Shown: piece after piece, positions 13,919-16,205 of the stretch | Layout: every line of letters starts with the position of its first letter | How positions within the stretch are numbered: the stretch's first letter is position 1 | Source: CAIPVR01 sp049316905 | Lineage (GTDB): Bacteria > Actinomycetota > Acidimicrobiia > Acidimicrobiales > Microtrichaceae | DNA length: 16,205 bases | NCBI GenBank assembly: GCA_049316905.1 | Contig: JBMOJH010000080.1 | Location: forward strand, 1-16,205 | Direction of reading: 5' to 3' | Translations under genes and position numbers: made by a program | The notes under the pieces: model-generated | What the model was told of the DNA's origin: nothing | The model's input: the letters and a program-made list of their open reading frames with translations, nothing else | The model's database searches: none

Positions 13919-13925
13919 GAGGCGC

Positions 13926-15593
13926 TCACAGGTCGATCCCCAGTGCCGCGAGTTCTGCGGGGAACGTGATGCGGAGGCCCGCACGCTCGGAGGTGCTGAC
14001 GCGACTGAGGCCGAGCTCGATCTCGGTGCCCCAGCGGGTCCCGCGGATTTCCTCGGCGAGCCCCGGCACAGCCCGCAGCACGCCCATCATGAAGTCCGGG
14101 TGCTCGAACACCACGGCCGCCCGCAGGTCGGGCTTGCGACGCATGAGCTCCGCCACCCACGAGTGACGGCTCTGGACCAGGACCTCGAAGAACGGTCGTG
14201 CGACCTCGAGCAGGATCAGCACCGTGGGCACGTCCAGCAGGTCGAAGGCGCGGTCGTCGGCGAAGAACCCCTCGACGAACCCCGGCGCGGCGAAGCGACC
14301 CAGCACCGCCCGCCCCACCTCGGCCTTCGGCCCGGCAAGCCCCACCCCGACACCGGGGCTGCGCTCGGCCACCCAGAGGTGTGCCTCCGACAGCAGATGG
14401 CCCGGCTCGCGGAGTTCGCCCGGAAGGCGCGACGGGTCGTACTCCCCCATCTCGCCATCGAAGAAGAATCGTGGCGAACCGGCCAGGTTTCGCAACTGGT
14501 CGGCCAGCATGAGGCGCCGGAGTTGCTCGTCGGTCACGAGGTCGCCCGGCGGCAGGCCGCCGCCCCGCTGTGCGCACTCGAGGATGGCGCGGATCGGCGT
14601 GCGGAACAACCTCGGATACTCGACGAGGGCCAGCTCCACGAGCTCGAAGGGGCTGAGGCCGGGGTCCCCGAAGTCGGCCACGATCGCCTCCATCAGTCGG
14701 CGACGTTCGCGCACGCTCGCCTCGTGGACCGCCACCACGTCGGGCGCTCCGGCGGCGTGGGACGCCGGGGTCACGGCGCCGCTCACCACGCCGACCACGT
14801 CGGGAGCCGATGGGCGCCGGGCGGGATCATGGTCCAGGCAGCAGCCGAGGACCTCGGCCACCTCGGGCGGCAGGCCGAGGGACTCGAAGCCCGGGCGCTC
14901 GGCACGGAGCCGTGCCACGAAGGTGGCGACCGGCTGGCCGGACCCGCCGAATGGTTCCAGTCCGGTGAGCGCCGTCCACACCGAGAGCGCCAGGCCCCAG
15001 AGGTCTCCCGCCGGGCCGGGCCGCCCTCCGTCGAGCAGTTCGGGCGAGGCGTAGACGAGGCTGGCCTGCAGGTCACCCACGGTCCTGCTGGTGACGGTGG
15101 ACGACCGCGCGATACCGAAGTCCGCGAGGCGGAGCGATCCGTCACCGGCGAACAGCACGTTGGACGGCTTCACGTCGCAATGGCTCACCCCGGCGGCGTG
15201 CGCCGCTGCCAGCGCCTCGGCGAGCTCACCGGTGAGTCGCACGGCGCCGGCGGGATCCAGCGGACCGCTGACGGCCACACGATCCGACAGTGCGCCACCG
15301 GGGGCGAACTCGCTCACGATGTACGGGTGGCCCGACGTGCCCACACCTACGTCCAACACGCTGAGGACAAACGGGTGCCAGCTCAGGTGGGCCTGCGTGC
15401 GCGCCTCAGCCGGAGCCGCCGAACCTCCGGGGCGGATGTCGAGCGGGTGCAGGACCTTGACCGCCACCTCGCGCCCGAGGCGTTCGTCGACACACCGGTA
15501 GACCAGTGCGGAGCCACCGCGTCCGACGAGTTCGAGCACGCGCAGGTGTGGCGCCAGCCCCAACTGTTCTTCTGTTGCGACCGGTTCCCGCAT
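13926..15593 (-). CDS. Serine/threonine protein kinase with unrecognised C-terminal domain
   Basis: 555 residues. The kinase domain spans about 14-275: glycine loop LVGRGGSALVY (22-32), ATP lysine in VAVKVL (Lys46), catalytic loop SHCDVKPSNVL (137-147; Asp140, Lys142, Asn145), DFG (158-160) and the SPE variant of the APE motif (183-185). HCD replaces HRD, making it a non-RD kinase. After ~285, some 265 residues form a mostly helical domain with no membrane segment that I can recognise and no PASTA repeats, unlike PknB. I do not know this domain. ATG 15593 is used; an in-frame GTG at 15614 lies four bases after TAGCCT and would add seven residues. The FHA-like gene follows after 7 bp and is the likely substrate or reader. 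Confidence 0.9.
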   Translation of the reverse strand: MREPVATEEQLGLAPHLRVLELVGRGGSALVYRCVDERLGREVAVKVLHPLDIRPGGSAAPAEARTQAHLSWHPFVLSVLDVGVGTSGHPYIVSEFAPGGALSDRVAVSGPLDPAGAVRLTGELAEALAAAHAAGVSHCDVKPSNVLFAGDGSLRLADFGIARSSTVTSRTVGDLQASLVYASPELLDGGRPGPAGDLWGLALSVWTALTGLEPFGGSGQPVATFVARLRAERPGFESLGLPPEVAEVLGCCLDHDPARRPSAPDVVGVVSGAVTPASHAAGAPDVVAVHEASVRERRRLMEAIVADFGDPGLSPFELVELALVEYPRLFRTPIRAILECAQRGGGLPPGDLVTDEQLRRLMLADQLRNLAGSPRFFFDGEMGEYDPSRLPGELREPGHLLSEAHLWVAERSPGVGVGLAGPKAEVGRAVLGRFAAPGFVEGFFADDRAFDLLDVPTVLILLEVARPFFEVLVQSRHSWVAELMRRKPDLRAAVVFEHPDFMMGVLRAVPGLAEEIRGTRWGTEIELGLSRVSTSERAGLRITFPAELAALGIDL

Positions 15594-15618
15594 CGTCGCC
15601 CCGCGTTTCCCCACTCAG

Positions 15619-15624
15619 AGGCTA
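15619..15624 (-). promoter_or_regulatory. Possible -10 element of the kinase-FHA module
   Basis: TAGCCT on the minus strand, 25 bases before ATG 15593 and four bases before GTG 15614. The site is adjacent to the truncated 5' end of the FHA remnant on the other strand. The call rests only on match and position. Confidence 0.4.
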
Positions 15625-15630
15625 GGCGCG

Positions 15631-16205
15631 GTGGGGCACTGCAGCGCAGGCGGGCAGCTGGGTCAGCTGCTGCAGCTCAGCCGCCGTTGGTGCTGGCTCC
15701 AGAGCCACGGCTCGAAGGCCCACCTCGAGGTGCGCGACGGCGACCACCTCACCGTGCTCGAGGCCGCGCCGGTCAACAGGTGCCGGTCACGGGCGCGCGG
15801 ATGGTGGTGCGCTTCACAGCCGACCAGACCACCTACGAACTGGAGCTGACGCGCACCGCCCCACCCCCGACGAGCCGGCCGCCGACGAGATGGTCGGAAC
15901 CGCCACCGTCGACTTCGGCCAGGTGCCGCTCTCACCCGAGCAGCACCTGCTCATCGTGGCGCTGTACGAGTCGAGCCTCCGTTGCGGCACCATCGAGGGG
16001 AACTCCGTCATCGCCCGTCGGCTCAGGTGGACCCCGAAGAAGTTCCACCGCAAGCTCGACGCCGTCTGCGACAAGCTGGCCCGGGCCGGCGTGCCGGGCC
16101 TCAAGGGCCAGCTCGGCGAGTTGGCGGAGACCCGCCGCGAGGCGCTGGTCGCCCACGCGCTGGGTACGGGACTCGTCGGCCCCTCCGATCTCGGCATCCT
16201 CCCCT
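15631..16205 (+). pseudogene. Decayed paralogue of the FHA/winged-helix gene (5'-truncated, two frameshifts)
   Basis: Three frames joined in order match the FHA-like protein at 13196-13918. The first frame (to about 15770) gives WCWLQSHGSKAHLEV against WWLQNHGRHLRLEL. The second (about 15771-15857) gives GQQVPVTGARMVVRFTA against GQQLPVTARRSAVRLAA. The third (from about 15860, open to the edge) gives VDFGQVPLSPEQHLL then KKFHRKLDAVC and GLVGPSDLGIL. About two thirds of the third-frame residues look identical by eye. Each junction needs one missing base restored (near 15763-15773 and in the C-rich run 15857-15868). The first ~40 residues, including the FHA GR turn, are absent, because the sequence meets the kinase promoter region. 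The orientation is opposite to the intact copy. Sequencing indels could explain the shifts but not the truncation. An internal ATG at 15890 could still express the winged-helix part alone. Confidence 0.75.

Noticed and set aside
1..16205. CRISPR arrays, tRNA or rRNA genes, insertion sequences, prophage genes and attachment sites.
   Set aside because: No spaced direct repeats, transposase or integrase motifs or tRNA-like cloverleaf were noticed on reading the sequence; no computed search was possible.

Overview
The window is very GC-rich, tightly packed bacterial chromosomal DNA with many GTG starts, short or overlapping gene junctions and strong G/C third positions. The gene set (TreS-Mak-GlgB alpha-glucan metabolism, a MoxR/DUF4350/DUF4129 membrane cluster, VapBC, a DsbA-like thiol protein, a Ser/Thr kinase beside an FHA protein) and the apparently leaderless first genes point to Actinomycetota. 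An acidimicrobial-type lineage is possible, but I cannot place it further from sequence alone. No rRNA, tRNA, CRISPR, insertion sequence or phage gene was seen. No stretch over 300 bases lacks a gene or gene remnant.

Left third (1-5710). A minus-strand operon runs off the left edge: multipass membrane protein, DUF4129 protein, DUF4350 protein, MoxR-type AAA+ ATPase. All four are joined by short overlaps (14, 4 and 20 bp), which suggests translational coupling. Then come a plus-strand SAM methyltransferase, a minus-strand TesB-like acyl-CoA thioesterase and a plus-strand SRPBCC protein. The SRPBCC gene ends in the same CTAG tetramer as the convergent rhomboid protease gene.

Middle (5707-11698). 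After the rhomboid protease with its N-terminal zinc-binding segment comes a minus-strand operon in the order treS, mak, glgB. It should convert trehalose to maltose, phosphorylate maltose to maltose-1-phosphate, and branch the alpha-1,4-glucan made from it. The polymerising enzyme of this route, GlgE, is not in the window. The mak gene has a conserved N-terminus that extends upstream of its first usable ATG/GTG/TTG codon.

Right third (11770-16205). A VapBC toxin-antitoxin pair has four TGATG/CATCA half-sites at its promoter. It is divergent from a DsbA-family protein whose active-site motif is CPWA rather than CxxC. Next is a minus-strand two-gene module: a Ser/Thr kinase with a large C-terminal domain I do not recognise, and an FHA-like plus winged-helix-like protein. 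On the other side of the kinase, in inverted orientation, lies a second copy of the FHA/winged-helix gene. It lacks the first ~40 codons and carries two one-base frameshifts. This kinase/FHA region with its decayed inverted paralogue is the most unusual part of the window.
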